The notes: generated by a model not told the origin, from the sequence alone. A DNA stretch of 64,000 nucleotides from Anaerotignum propionicum (GCF_024461735.1 NZ_JANGAD010000002.1:310001-374000); one strand, 5' to 3'; positions 34,029 to 43,028 are shown, counted from the stretch's first letter. A program made the numbers and translations.

Positions 34029-34517
34029 ATGAATGTAATCGTAGCAGTAGATGAGCAATGGGGCATTGGCAAGGATGGGGATTTATTGTGCCGTATTTCA
34101 GGGGACATGAAGCGTTTCCGTGCCATAACCTCTGGGAATGTATTGATTTTGGGAAGAAAGACCTTAGAGTCTTTTCCCAATAAAAAACCTTTGCCAAATC
34201 GGGAACATATTGTTTTGACCAATAATTTAGAATATCAGGCGGAGGGTGTTACCCTTTGCCATAGCATAGCGGAGATACCCAGGGTTTTGGAGTCATTCAA
34301 AGAGAAAGAAATTTTCGTGGCAGGTGGAGAAAGTATTTATGAACAGCTTTTACCCTTTTGCGAGAAAGCATATGTAACAAAGATTCATGGGGCATTTCCC
34401 GCGGATACCCATTTTCCTAATTTGGACACTATGCCCGAGTGGGAAATTGTTGAGGAAGAACAACAGGAAGAAGGCAGCGTGAAATATACGTTTGTTTTGT
34501 ATCAGAGAAAGAAATGA
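34029..34517 (+). CDS. folA: dihydrofolate reductase
   Basis: NADPH-dependent reductase of dihydrofolate, 162 residues. The fold is visible from MNVIVAVDEQWGIGKDGDLLC (WGIG loop and active-site acidic residue), RAITSGNVLILGRKTLESFPNKKPLPNREHIVLT, and IFVAGGESIYEQLLPFCEKAYVTKIHG (the GGxxxY cofactor site). AGGAGTG precedes the ATG. It forms an operon with thyA and ends at a strong hairpin. Confidence 0.95.
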   Translation: MNVIVAVDEQWGIGKDGDLLCRISGDMKRFRAITSGNVLILGRKTLESFPNKKPLPNREHIVLTNNLEYQAEGVTLCHSIAEIPRVLESFKEKEIFVAGGESIYEQLLPFCEKAYVTKIHGAFPADTHFPNLDTMPEWEIVEEEQQEEGSVKYTFVLYQRKK

Positions 34518-34542
34518 TAAATATTGAGTTTTGCAAAAGTGA

Positions 34543-34571
34543 GGGTGTCGACAAAGTCGACACCCCTTTTT
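34543..34571 (+). terminator. intrinsic terminator after thyA-folA
   Basis: GGGTGTCGAC pairs with GTCGACACCC around AAA, followed by CTTTTT. Confidence 0.9.
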
Positions 34572-34621
34572 AAAAAATCAAATGATTCACCATGCTATTG
34601 CAAAAAGGAATATATGCATAT

Positions 34622-34723
34622 AAAGTTTGGGTCAAGCCTTTACAAAGTTTACAAGGTTCGGGACGGAGTCCTGAGAACTTGCTTTGAGGCTTGCGGGGTT
34701 TGGGGCATAGTCCCGATAACTTG
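34622..34723. repeat. dispersed palindromic repeat, copy 2 (longer)
   Basis: The first 20 bases, AAAGTTTGGGTCAAGCCTTT, match copy 1 (15757). Then follow two related units, each a small GGGAC-GTCC or GGGGC-GTCCC palindrome ending in CTGAGAACTTGC or CCCGATAACTTGC. It lies between the folA terminator and the end of cca, converging genes, and looks like a partly degenerate or doubled copy. Confidence 0.6.
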
Positions 34724-34726
34724 CCC

Positions 34727-35932
34727 TTACATAAACTCTCGTACTTTTTCTAGTAAGCAATTTTTATGATTTTTCTGTGGATTTTGGTGCACATAGTCCA
34801 GAAGTAGGGAAAGCAGCTTTCCTAGTTCCTTTCCTTTGGGCACACCAATGTCCATGAGCATTTGTCCATCAACTGCCAAGTCCTTTAACGTAAGGCAATC
34901 TCCGTCTGCTATAATCTTATCGAGACATTGTGTCGTCTGCAATGAGGGTGCTGTAGGGTGGATGATTTCTTGCAATGTAATAAGCTGACCTACTGCTTCA
35001 AGCCCCAGCTTACTGATAAGTCCTCTTAGGGGATACCCTTGGGTGGGCAGCTCCTGATTGATATATTCAAGAAGCAGGCAGATTCTTTTCAGGCTGTCAT
35101 TATCAAATTTCAATTTTTTAAGGAATGCCTTTGCTTCTTGTGGTGAGTAAGCTTGCAAAACTAAGGTCCAACGCAATACAGAGTCTGTTGGAGCTTTTCT
35201 CAGTTCCTCTAATATGTGGCTCTCTTGTTGTATCAGTCGGCTTGCTAAGAGATTGTCTATCTCTGCTAATAGACCGCTTTGCCATAACAGGGGCATTTTT
35301 TCATAATGGTTGCAAAGCCATAGCTTTTCCATTTCGTCATGAATGCGCTCTACACTAATTTTTTGGATTAACCCTATGTTCTGGCAAAGGGCTTCATAGG
35401 TCTCTTCTTCCACATTGAAACCCAATTGCGCCGCAAACCTTACACAGCGAAGCATGCGTAAAGCATCCTCTTGAAACCGCAAAGCAGGCGCACCTACGCC
35501 TCGGATGATTTTCGCCTGTATATCCTCCATGCCATGAAAAAAGTCCTGATAGCCTTCTTCCGGGTGGTAGGCAATGGCATTCATTGTAAAGTCTCGCCGT
35601 AATAAATCCTCTTGGAGAATTGTTGTGAAGGTTACGCCACTGGGATGACGGCAGTCCTCATATTCCCCCTCTATGCGATATGTGGTAACCTCATAATTGA
35701 TATGATTCAAAACAACGGTTATGGTACCATGCTGAATGCCTGTGTCGAAGGTATGAGAAAACAGTTTTTTTGTTTCCTCGGGCTTGGCTGAGGTGGTAAT
35801 ATCCCAGTCCTTTGGTTGGGTGTGTAAGATGGTATCTCTGACACAGCCTCCAACAATGTAAGCTTGGTGACCGGCTTGGTTTAGGGTCTTTATGATATAT
35901 AAAACATCCTGAGGCAATGCAACTGAAAACAT
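34727..35932 (-). CDS. cca: CCA tRNA nucleotidyltransferase (class II)
   Basis: Adds CCA to tRNA 3' ends. The 401-residue protein begins with the class II nucleotidyltransferase head: AYIVGGCVRDTILHTQPKDWDITTSA (GG and DxD motifs), then LRRDFTMNAIAYH, and the neck motif ALRMLRCVRFAAQLGF with body domain VERIHDEMEKLW. The tail is shorter than in many homologues. The tRNA-Lys gene close upstream does not encode its CCA, so this enzyme is needed there. The gene ends right beside repeat copy 2. No strong ribosome binding site was obvious upstream of the ATG (an AGGGAGAC stretch lies about 5 bases before it). Confidence 0.93.
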   Translation of the reverse strand: MFSVALPQDVLYIIKTLNQAGHQAYIVGGCVRDTILHTQPKDWDITTSAKPEETKKLFSHTFDTGIQHGTITVVLNHINYEVTTYRIEGEYEDCRHPSGVTFTTILQEDLLRRDFTMNAIAYHPEEGYQDFFHGMEDIQAKIIRGVGAPALRFQEDALRMLRCVRFAAQLGFNVEEETYEALCQNIGLIQKISVERIHDEMEKLWLCNHYEKMPLLWQSGLLAEIDNLLASRLIQQESHILEELRKAPTDSVLRWTLVLQAYSPQEAKAFLKKLKFDNDSLKRICLLLEYINQELPTQGYPLRGLISKLGLEAVGQLITLQEIIHPTAPSLQTTQCLDKIIADGDCLTLKDLAVDGQMLMDIGVPKGKELGKLLSLLLDYVHQNPQKNHKNCLLEKVREFM

Positions 35933-36166
35933 AAACAGTCTCCCTTCAAAAAGTCTGAAAAGTTTTATTTTAAAAATCCCATTGAAAGATTAAATATTTA
36001 GCGTTTATAATACAAATATGCTATCATAGTATACCATAAAATTCTAAAATACAAAGAAAAGCCTTCGCGGATTTTTTCAAAACTGCTGAAAAATAGCGAA
36101 AATTAGAGGTAAATAAGAACTTAAAATAAGAAATGAAAAAAAATAAAATTTTTTTGACAGAAATCG

Positions 36167-36195
36167 TTGACAAACAGTACAAGTAGTGATAATAT
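36167..36195 (+). promoter_or_regulatory. tRNA-Lys promoter
   Basis: TTGACA at 36167-36172, a 17-base spacer and TAATAT at 36190-36195, a near-consensus sigma-A promoter 22 bases before the tRNA. A second TTGACA lies at 36153-36158. Confidence 0.8.
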
Positions 36196-36216
36196 ATTTT
36201 TTGCAGTCAACAATAT

Positions 36217-36289
36217 GCGCCCTTAGCTCAGTTGGTAGAGCAACTGACTCTTAATCAGTGGGTCCAGAGTTCGAGTCTCTGAGGGCGCA
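36217..36289 (+). tRNA. tRNA-Lys (anticodon CUU)
   Basis: A 73-base cloverleaf. The 7-bp acceptor stem is GCGCCCT with AGGGCGC. The D-arm has GCTC-AGTTGGTA-GAGC. The anticodon arm is ACTGA-CTCTTAA-TCAGT with anticodon CTT. The variable loop has 5 bases, the T-arm is CAGAG-TTCGAGT-CTCTG and the discriminator is A. CCA is not encoded, so the terminal CCA depends on cca, which is encoded divergently about 290 bases away. Confidence 0.97.
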
Positions 36290-36293
36290 TATC

Positions 36294-36342
36294 GAAGCAG
36301 AGTGGCTTAGAGTAATTCTAGGTCGTTCTGCTTTTCTTTTTT
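36294..36342 (+). terminator. terminator of tRNA-Lys
   Basis: GAAGCAGA pairs with TCTGCTTTT, with an inner TTAGA/TTCTA helix, followed by a T-rich tail. Confidence 0.75.
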
Positions 36343-36352
36343 GCATTGAAAC

Positions 36353-36382
36353 ACTCCCGATTTGGGAGTTTTTCTTTTTTTT
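36353..36382 (+). terminator. second terminator before the CotS-like gene
   Basis: ACTCCC pairs with GGGAGT around GATTT, followed by a long T-run. Confidence 0.75.
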
Positions 36383-36455
36383 ACGGATATTTTTGTTTGT
36401 TTCCCCATAGAATGGTACAGAAATGTTTTGTCCGTAATCGGCAGGGGGAATGGAT

Positions 36456-37442
36456 ATGGAGGAAATATATGAAAAAATATTATGGGAGGGTTATGGCCTT
36501 CGTTTTTACAGCGGAACCCGTACCCGAACAGGTCTTGTCTGCAAAACGGACAAAGGACTAAGAGAATTGAAAAAGGCAAGGGAGCGAATGAACAGCATCC
36601 GATATGCCCATGATGTAAAGGAATGTCTTTATGGAAACGGCTTTACTGTGATAAGCAGGTTTTATAATACCATGGACGGCCAGCCTTGTTTTATCAAGGA
36701 GGGAGCGGTGTATGTTCTTGAGGAGCTTTTGCCCACCGCAGCGTTAGAGGAGGATGGAAAGGAGGCCTTCATCAGGGGCGCGGAAACACTGGGTAAAATG
36801 CACCTTTGCGCAAAGGGTTTAGAGAGTAGATTTGTTCTATGGGACAAAGAACGTTTGCCTGCACAATTCGCAAAAAGAAGGGCGGAGCTTGCCAAAATTA
36901 AGCGTCGCATTCAAAAACAAGGGGGCTATGATGCCATAGATTTGCTGGTGCTTGATAACTATGATACATATATGGAGCAGACCTTACAGGCGGAGGCTCT
37001 TTTGCAGGAAGCAAATTATTCTGCCTTGTTTGAAAAGGCAAGGGCAGAAGGAACTTTTTGTCATCATAGCTTTAAGGGAGAAAATCTTAGGGTATCTGAT
37101 GGTGGAAAACTGTTTGTAGGTGGTTTCGAGGGATGTAGCAGTGACATACCGTTGTTGGATTTAGCGGCATATTTAAAGCGCTATATGAAAAAAACGGAAG
37201 GTGACCAAGAAGGAGTTGTGGGTATGCTTGAGGCATATCAGAAAAATAATCCTCTAGAGGAGGGGGAGAAAATACTGCTCCAAGCACTGGTTATTTATCC
37301 GGAGAAGTTTTTGCGTCTAATTAATGAGTATTATAATAAAAGAAGAGCCTGTGTTTCTCCCGCTATGCAAGAACGCTTGGCATTGGCGGCTGAGGAAGAG
37401 GGACGGGCAAAAGAACTGTTCTATCATATTAGAGGAGTTTAG
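36456..37442 (+). CDS. CotS-like spore-coat protein, predicted pseudokinase
   Basis: A 328-residue protein of the CotS/YutH/YsxE kinase-like group. The N-lobe is short. The C-lobe has the family layout RGAETLGKMHLCAKGL, DLLVLDNYDTYMEQTL, and the catalytic-loop region CHHSFKGENL followed by FVGGFEG and PLLDLAAYLKRYM. In active aminoglycoside-kinase folds the loop is HxDxxxxN and the metal site DxD or DFG; here serine and glycine stand in those places, so activity is doubtful. The start at 36456 is 7 bases after AGGGGG; an ATG two codons earlier is too close. A possible 42-aa gene follows. Confidence 0.75.
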   Translation: MEEIYEKILWEGYGLRFYSGTRTRTGLVCKTDKGLRELKKARERMNSIRYAHDVKECLYGNGFTVISRFYNTMDGQPCFIKEGAVYVLEELLPTAALEEDGKEAFIRGAETLGKMHLCAKGLESRFVLWDKERLPAQFAKRRAELAKIKRRIQKQGGYDAIDLLVLDNYDTYMEQTLQAEALLQEANYSALFEKARAEGTFCHHSFKGENLRVSDGGKLFVGGFEGCSSDIPLLDLAAYLKRYMKKTEGDQEGVVGMLEAYQKNNPLEEGEKILLQALVIYPEKFLRLINEYYNKRRACVSPAMQERLALAAEEEGRAKELFYHIRGV

Positions 37443-37444
37443 AG

Positions 37445-37573
37445 ATGGCTTTTTTCAGGGCGTTTTATCTGTCAATAGCATGGGTGATAGCATGTAAACA
37501 GAGTGCGCAAACCATAAATAAAGCCATTTCAAAGGGATGGATTGGCTTGGGAAACGGCTTGTTTCCCAAGTAA
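37445..37573 (+). CDS. possible small membrane protein (42 aa)
   Basis: An ATG two bases after the CotS-like stop codon has GAGGAG 7 bases upstream, inside the preceding gene. It opens a 42-residue frame with a hydrophobic segment at about residues 3-17 (FFRAFYLSIAWVIAC) and a basic, glycine-rich end. The last codons and the stop lie in a perfect 10-bp hairpin (37546-37555 with 37561-37570). The site and spacing support translation, but without homologues it could be chance. Confidence 0.4.
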   Translation: MAFFRAFYLSIAWVIACKQSAQTINKAISKGWIGLGNGLFPK

Positions 37574-37670
37574 AGTCCATCAGATTTTCAAGATTGCCCG
37601 TAGTGAGGACAACCTTAAAGTATATTAAATTGGAAAATATGGGTAAAATATGTGAATAAGGAGTGACCGT

Positions 37671-37745
37671 AAGGCCTCATGGGTGCTTGGATAGATAGCT
37701 TTTGCGCTGTCTTTTGTCCAAATTTACCAAAGAGGCTTTTTCTTT
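37671..37745 (+). promoter_or_regulatory. structured terminator-like element before the PEGA gene
   Basis: AAGGCCTC (37671-37678) pairs with GAGGCTTT (37732-37739). Inside it TTGGA pairs with TCCAA, and GATAGC pairs with GCTGTC. A T-rich tract follows (TTTTTCTTTTT). It could terminate upstream transcripts or act as an attenuator for the PEGA gene. The remaining stretches 37574-37670 and 37746-37867 show nothing more certain. Confidence 0.5.
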
Positions 37746-37867
37746 TTCTCGTGTATTTCAAGGGGTTATGAAGAGGAGCTTTGCGAATTCTTCTTGCAAC
37801 TTATAGGGGAAACGTATAAAATGTACTGTAAGGTATGTCTGAATATTCCCCAAAGGAGGAGAAGTTA

Positions 37868-39289
37868 GTGAAAGACTATCACTTTGAAAAAGATGAGCAC
37901 GAATTTGATGAAACGATTCGTTTAGATGATATTAATAAAGAGATGAAAAAATTTGAGAACGATCAACCTGAGGATGATCTGGGGGACAAAGATGCATTTT
38001 TGGATGCCTTTGAATCTGAGAAGTTTGACCGTGATCCAATAGGGAATACCCCAAACAGTCCCTCTAACATATCCCGTGGGACACCCAATGTAAAAAAGGA
38101 AGAGCCCTTTTTAAATAAGAAAACTGCGTCAATTCTTGCTGTGGTTGCGGTAATTGTGGCAATTGCCAGCTTTGCTTTGGTGCGGGGGCTGTTTTTTTCC
38201 GGAAATAAGAATGCCATGGCCATGGAACAAACCCCTGTATTAATACAAGGAGCTTTGGCTAGTGGTGAGTTAATTGTATACGATATTAAGGGAAATGCAA
38301 ATAAAAGTATCGTCGTGAATCAAGATACAGAATTTACCGACACCCAAGGCCGTGGGGCAAAGGATGTTCCTCTTCGGGTAGGGGATCTTATTTTGGTGGG
38401 TCTTGATGAGGATGGTAAGACTGTTTTAACCTTGAATCAAGGCGGAAAAATAAAAACCGTGGAAGAAACAGGGCTTAAGGCGGATATTTCCTCCAATAAT
38501 CTTCTTGGAGAAGGAAAAAAATTCAGTTATGGCGAGCAAGCGATTTTTATGTATAATCACGAGGAGCTGAATCCTAAAGATTTGGAGGCTTGTGATGTGC
38601 TGGTTCTGAAAAGCTATGAGGATGTAGTGTGGTCTGTGGAAGTGCAAGAGTATCATGGTTATATCTCCATAGAAAATAAAGATAATATTGTTAATGGGAA
38701 GTTTAAGCTGGACGAAGAAGCAGCAGTCCCTCTTGCAGAGGTTGAGCGCATTCCTCTGAAGGAAGGCACCCATAAGGTTACAGTTTCCGGAGATAATATT
38801 GAAGAAAGAACAGACAGTATTTTTGTGGAGACAGGGGAGGTTTATGTATATGACCTCTCAAAGGCACAGGAAAAGGTGGGCGTTTTAATCATTAACGCCA
38901 ATGTAACTGGATACAAGCTTTATATTAATGGAACTTTGGTGGACAGCACCGTGCCCTCTGTATTACCTTTGGGAGAGTATGACGTTGTGATATTAAAAAA
39001 TGGCTATATGGAATGGAGCCAGCATGTAGTTTTGGACAAGGATACCCTGTCTGTTGATGCAAATTTGCAAAAAGATATTCAATTTGGTTCTGTTGGCATT
39101 TCCGTCAATGTGGACGGAGCCCAGATTTATATTGATGGGAAAGACATGGGGATGGCACCTATGGAATTAAATCTTCCTTATGGCAGCTATAGCCTTGGGG
39201 TGGAAAAATACGGGTATCAATCCTTTTCCGCAGTAATTAATGTGAATAGTAGTTCAAGTCATATGAGTGTGGAATTGGAAAGAGAATAA
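37868..39289 (+). CDS. PEGA-domain membrane protein
   Basis: A 473-residue protein with an acidic, probably cytoplasmic N-terminus (about 1-85), one membrane helix (about 87-110), and a long extracytoplasmic part. The C-terminus holds two clear PEGA domains: TGYKLYINGTLVDSTVPSVLPLGEYDVVILKNGYMEW and GAQIYIDGKDMGMAPMELNLPYGSYSLGVEKYGYQ. A third, weaker one precedes them (HKVTVSGDNIEER region). PEGA domains occur in surface proteins. The start is set at GTG 37868 because AAAGGAGG lies upstream of it; an ATG 11 codons earlier has only AAGG. Probably cotranscribed with the phosphoglucomutase gene 15 bases on. Confidence 0.8.
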   Translation: MKDYHFEKDEHEFDETIRLDDINKEMKKFENDQPEDDLGDKDAFLDAFESEKFDRDPIGNTPNSPSNISRGTPNVKKEEPFLNKKTASILAVVAVIVAIASFALVRGLFFSGNKNAMAMEQTPVLIQGALASGELIVYDIKGNANKSIVVNQDTEFTDTQGRGAKDVPLRVGDLILVGLDEDGKTVLTLNQGGKIKTVEETGLKADISSNNLLGEGKKFSYGEQAIFMYNHEELNPKDLEACDVLVLKSYEDVVWSVEVQEYHGYISIENKDNIVNGKFKLDEEAAVPLAEVERIPLKEGTHKVTVSGDNIEERTDSIFVETGEVYVYDLSKAQEKVGVLIINANVTGYKLYINGTLVDSTVPSVLPLGEYDVVILKNGYMEWSQHVVLDKDTLSVDANLQKDIQFGSVGISVNVDGAQIYIDGKDMGMAPMELNLPYGSYSLGVEKYGYQSFSAVINVNSSSSHMSVELERE

Positions 39290-39304
39290 AGAGGAGGCGG
39301 GAGT

Positions 39305-41032
39305 ATGGATTATATGGAAAGATATCACCAATGGTTAGCTGACCCTTCTATTGACGAGGACACAAAGGCGGAGCTTCGTCGAATTGCCGAGGATGAAAAA
39401 GAGATTAAGGAACGGTTTTATAAAGAATTAGAATTTGGTACAGGGGGTCTTCGTGGCATTATCGGTACGGGGAGTAACCGAATGAATTTTTACACTGTAG
39501 GCAAGGCGACCCAAGGTTTGGCCAACTATATTAAAAAAGAAGGCACTCAGGCCAAGGGCGTAGCCATTGCCTATGACTCCAGACATATGTCTCCTGAATT
39601 TGCAAGGATCGCCGGATTGGTATTGGCTGCAAATGGAATTCCAGCTTTTGTTTATCCCTCATTACGCCCTACACCAATGCTTTCCTTCGCAGTAAGGCGG
39701 TTAGGCTGTACGGCGGGCATCGTGGTTACTGCAAGCCATAATCCTCCTGAATATAATGGGTATAAAGTGTATTGGGCAGATGGTGCCCAAGTGGTTGCAC
39801 CCAGAGACACAGATATTATTGATGAAGTCAATGCAGTTACAGCGTATGGGCAGATTCTTAGGATGGAACAAAAAGAGGCAGAGGAAAAGGGTCTTTATCA
39901 TACGATTGCAAAAGAAATTGACCGCTGTTTTGATGAGCAGGTATTATCGCAACGTATTTGTCCCGAAATTACGGAGGATATGGGAGATAACCTTACCATT
40001 ATTTATACACCTATTCACGGATCAGGCAACGAGCCTGTGCGCCGAGTTTTAAAGAAAGCCAAATATAAAAAGGTGTTTGTGGTTCCTGAACAGGAGGAGC
40101 CGGATCCTGATTTTACAACGGTAGGCTATCCCAACCCCGAGGACCCCAATGTATTTACTTTGGCGAAGAAGCTTTCTGAAGAAAAAAATGGTGATATCAT
40201 TGTGGGAACTGACCCGGATTGTGACCGTGTTGGCGCAATGGTGAAGAATGACAAGGGAGAGTATGTTGTTCTAACGGGAAACATGGTTGGTGCATTGCTA
40301 ACAGAATACATTCTTTCACAAAAGGCAGCAAAGGGTACATTGCCGGGACATGGCGTTGTCATTAAAACAATTGTCAGTACGGAGTTGATCCAGCCTATTT
40401 GTGATTTCTATGGTGTAAAAAAAATAGAGGTGCTGACAGGCTTTAAGTTTATCGGAGAGAAAATAAAGGGATTTGAAGAAAATGGCGCCTATGAGTATCT
40501 GTTTGGGTTTGAAGAGAGCTATGGCTATTTAGCAGGAACTTACGCAAGGGATAAGGATGCAGTGGTAGCCACATTACTTCTTTGTGAAATGGCAGCATAC
40601 TATAAGAAAAATGGAATGACGCTTTATGATGGTGTTCTAAAGTTATATGAAAAATACGGTTATTATTTGGACGGTGTAAAGGCGATTACCCTCAAAGGTT
40701 TGGATGGCGTAGAGAGAATTCAGAAAATTATGGCATCCCTTCGTGAAACAACACCAAAGGAATTTGGAGGCAAGTCAGTGATTTGGGCAAGGGATTATAA
40801 ATCCCAAATTTTCCGCAATTTAAAAACGGGAGAAATAGAAAATAGCCCATTACCCATTTCCGATGTATTATATTATACTCTGGAGGATGGCACTTGGCTG
40901 TGCGTACGCCCTTCGGGAACAGAGCCCAAGCTGAAATTTTATATTGGGGTGAAGGGGGAAAGTCTCCAAGGTGCAAAAGAGAAGCTTGCTGAGCTTGAAA
41001 AGGATTTGGATGAGAAACTAGCTTCTATCTAA
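39305..41032 (+). CDS. pgm: alpha-phosphoglucomutase / phosphomannomutase family enzyme
   Basis: Interconverts hexose-1- and hexose-6-phosphates; 575 residues, the size of the Firmicute PgcA type. All signature blocks are present: FGTGGLRGIIGTGSNRMN, the phosphoserine loop TASHNPPEYNGYKVYW, metal loop GTDPDCDRVG, sugar-binding GFEESYGYLAG and phosphate-binding RPSGTEPKLKFY. It feeds UDP-glucose for wall or surface polymers or takes glucose-1-phosphate from glycogen or maltodextrin breakdown; malQ in the same window fits the latter. AGGAGGCGGG precedes the ATG. Confidence 0.95.
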   Translation: MDYMERYHQWLADPSIDEDTKAELRRIAEDEKEIKERFYKELEFGTGGLRGIIGTGSNRMNFYTVGKATQGLANYIKKEGTQAKGVAIAYDSRHMSPEFARIAGLVLAANGIPAFVYPSLRPTPMLSFAVRRLGCTAGIVVTASHNPPEYNGYKVYWADGAQVVAPRDTDIIDEVNAVTAYGQILRMEQKEAEEKGLYHTIAKEIDRCFDEQVLSQRICPEITEDMGDNLTIIYTPIHGSGNEPVRRVLKKAKYKKVFVVPEQEEPDPDFTTVGYPNPEDPNVFTLAKKLSEEKNGDIIVGTDPDCDRVGAMVKNDKGEYVVLTGNMVGALLTEYILSQKAAKGTLPGHGVVIKTIVSTELIQPICDFYGVKKIEVLTGFKFIGEKIKGFEENGAYEYLFGFEESYGYLAGTYARDKDAVVATLLLCEMAAYYKKNGMTLYDGVLKLYEKYGYYLDGVKAITLKGLDGVERIQKIMASLRETTPKEFGGKSVIWARDYKSQIFRNLKTGEIENSPLPISDVLYYTLEDGTWLCVRPSGTEPKLKFYIGVKGESLQGAKEKLAELEKDLDEKLASI

Positions 41033-41094
41033 GAGAAAAGAGTGGCTAGTAGTTTTTGTGGCGATACTGAAAGGGAACTTAATGGAATAATAAC

Positions 41095-41122
41095 GCCTGT
41101 GCCATTGGTGGCACAGGCTTTT
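41095..41122. terminator. bidirectional terminator between pgm and putP
   Basis: GCCTGTGCCA pairs perfectly with TGGCACAGGC around TTGG, followed by TTTTCT. Confidence 0.85.
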
Positions 41123-41133
41123 CTAGTACAAAA

Positions 41134-42684
41134 TTATTTTGCCTTTTTTTTGCACAGTTGATTAACATGATCGAACTCATCTGTAATCTCTTTTTCAGGT
41201 GCTTTTGTTAAAAGGCTTACGATAATGATTGTTGCAAAGGAAAGCAGGAATGCAGGAAGCAATTCGTAAATATTCCAAATTCCGCCCATAGGTCTAACGA
41301 GATATTTCCAGATAAATACTACTGCGCCACCAACAATCATGCCCGCCAAAGCGCCTTCCTTATTGGAACGTCTCCAGAATAGTGCGGCTAAAACAACGGG
41401 GCCGAATGCGGCGCCAAAGCCCGCCCAAGCAAAGGAGACAATGGCAAAAACAGAGCTGGATGGATCTCTTGCGATAAAGCAAGCAATAACTGATATGACC
41501 ACAACGGAACATCTGGCTATATACATTGCTTTTTTATCAGACATTTTGATGCCTAAGAATTCTTGCAATAGGTTGTGTGATACACTAGAGGCTGCTGCCA
41601 AAAGCTGTGCAGATGCTGTGGACATGGTTGCCGCCAAAATACCTGCTAATATAACGCCGGCAAGCAACGCCATCATATAACCTCTTTGGCTCAACAAATC
41701 TGAAACTAAAACAATAATGGTTTCAGAAGCGGAGCCTTCCAGAACGGGTACGGCCCCAGCCTTGGTCATACTATAACCAACAATACCGATAAAAATTGCC
41801 ACAACCATGGAAATAACAACCCAAACAGTTGCGATACGGCGGGAGAGTGTTAATTTGTTGGTATCCTCAATTGCCATGAAACGCAGTAAAATATGAGGCA
41901 TACCAAAATAACCAAGCCCCCATGCCATTGTGGAGATGATGGATAATAGGCCGTAAGGAGTTGCAGAATTTTCGGATACACTATACATTGCAGTCATGCT
42001 TAAGTAACCGGGCAATGCCTTTGCATTATCCATAACCACATCAAAACCGCCAGAAACCTGTATGCCAAATAAGACTACGACGAATAATGCAACAGTCATA
42101 ATGATGCTTTGCACTAAGTCTGTGGTACTTGCGGCAGAAAAGCCACCCATTGTTGTGTACGCAATTAAGACAAAGGCACTAACAATCATTGCCATTTGAT
42201 AATCCACATCAAAGATATTGCTAAACAGCTTACCGCAGGCTGCGAAGCCTGAAGCGGTGTAGGGGATAAAGAAAATAATAATTACCACTGCGGCAATACA
42301 CATAAGGATTTTTTTATCATCTCTGTATCTTGTGGAAAAGAAATCAGGTATGGTAATAGAATTATTCGCCTCATGGGTGTAAATACGAATGCGCTTTGCC
42401 ACAATCAACCAGTTAACATATGTACCAATGCCTAAGCCGATTGCCGTCCAACCTGGATCAGCGATACCTGAGAGGTAAGCGATACCGGGTAGACCCATCA
42501 AAAGCCAACTGCTCATATCAGAGGCTTCAGCGCTCATAGCAGTTACAAAGGGACCAAGTTTTCTGCCTCCAAGATAAAAATCTCCTACGTTTTCGTTCTT
42601 TTTTGTCCAATAGAATCCAATGGCTAACATACCAACCATATAGAGTGTAATGGAGATCATGATGCAGATTTGTGCTGATGTCAT
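41134..42684 (-). CDS. putP: sodium/proline symporter
   Basis: Sodium:solute symporter family protein of 516 residues with about 13 helices, importing proline with Na+. It has the PutP marks GDFYLGGRKLGPFVTAMSAEASDMSSWLLMGLPG, the Na2-site region and FMAIEDTNKLTLSRRIATVW, with AATMSTASAQLLAAASSVSHNL. The match to PutP over other SSS members is strong at the N-terminus. GAAAGG precedes the ATG. It is monocistronic. Proline is a Stickland acceptor in some Clostridia, but no proline reductase is in view. Confidence 0.93.
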   Translation of the reverse strand: MTSAQICIMISITLYMVGMLAIGFYWTKKNENVGDFYLGGRKLGPFVTAMSAEASDMSSWLLMGLPGIAYLSGIADPGWTAIGLGIGTYVNWLIVAKRIRIYTHEANNSITIPDFFSTRYRDDKKILMCIAAVVIIIFFIPYTASGFAACGKLFSNIFDVDYQMAMIVSAFVLIAYTTMGGFSAASTTDLVQSIIMTVALFVVVLFGIQVSGGFDVVMDNAKALPGYLSMTAMYSVSENSATPYGLLSIISTMAWGLGYFGMPHILLRFMAIEDTNKLTLSRRIATVWVVISMVVAIFIGIVGYSMTKAGAVPVLEGSASETIIVLVSDLLSQRGYMMALLAGVILAGILAATMSTASAQLLAAASSVSHNLLQEFLGIKMSDKKAMYIARCSVVVISVIACFIARDPSSSVFAIVSFAWAGFGAAFGPVVLAALFWRRSNKEGALAGMIVGGAVVFIWKYLVRPMGGIWNIYELLPAFLLSFATIIIVSLLTKAPEKEITDEFDHVNQLCKKKAK

Positions 42685-43028
42685 AAATTCATATCCTTTC
42701 TTTTTAAGTTACGGAGCCGTTTTTGTAAACCTCAGATTTTAAGTGCCGTTTAGTTTATAATTGCAAATGTATTGGGAAAGTGGGCATTTACCCATTTATT
42801 TGACTATAATTTACGAACTTTCCGAATAGAATGATGAAAATCTGAAAAGGTTGTAGAATTACTCCAATTGATATAGCATTATATCATAATAACAATCAGA
42901 CTAAAATACAGAATAAAGTATAGAATTTATATTGTACTCAAAAGTAAAAAAAGTCAAAAATGCTTATAAAATCAAGTGTTTTTGACTAGAATATTTTTGT
43001 TATTTTTTTAATTCCAAAAATAATCATT
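42685..43028. other. AT-rich intergenic region upstream of putP
   Basis: This 344-base gap separates putP and the TetR gene, both on the minus strand. A TATAAT-like hexamer on the minus strand (about 42871-42876) could serve putP, but no good -35 pairs with it. No structured RNA, repeat or open frame was found. Confidence 0.3.

Noticed and set aside
36307-36579. Minus-strand open frame of 90 residues beside the CotS-like gene
   Set aside because: It overlaps two terminators and the start of the plus-strand gene, and has no ribosome binding site.
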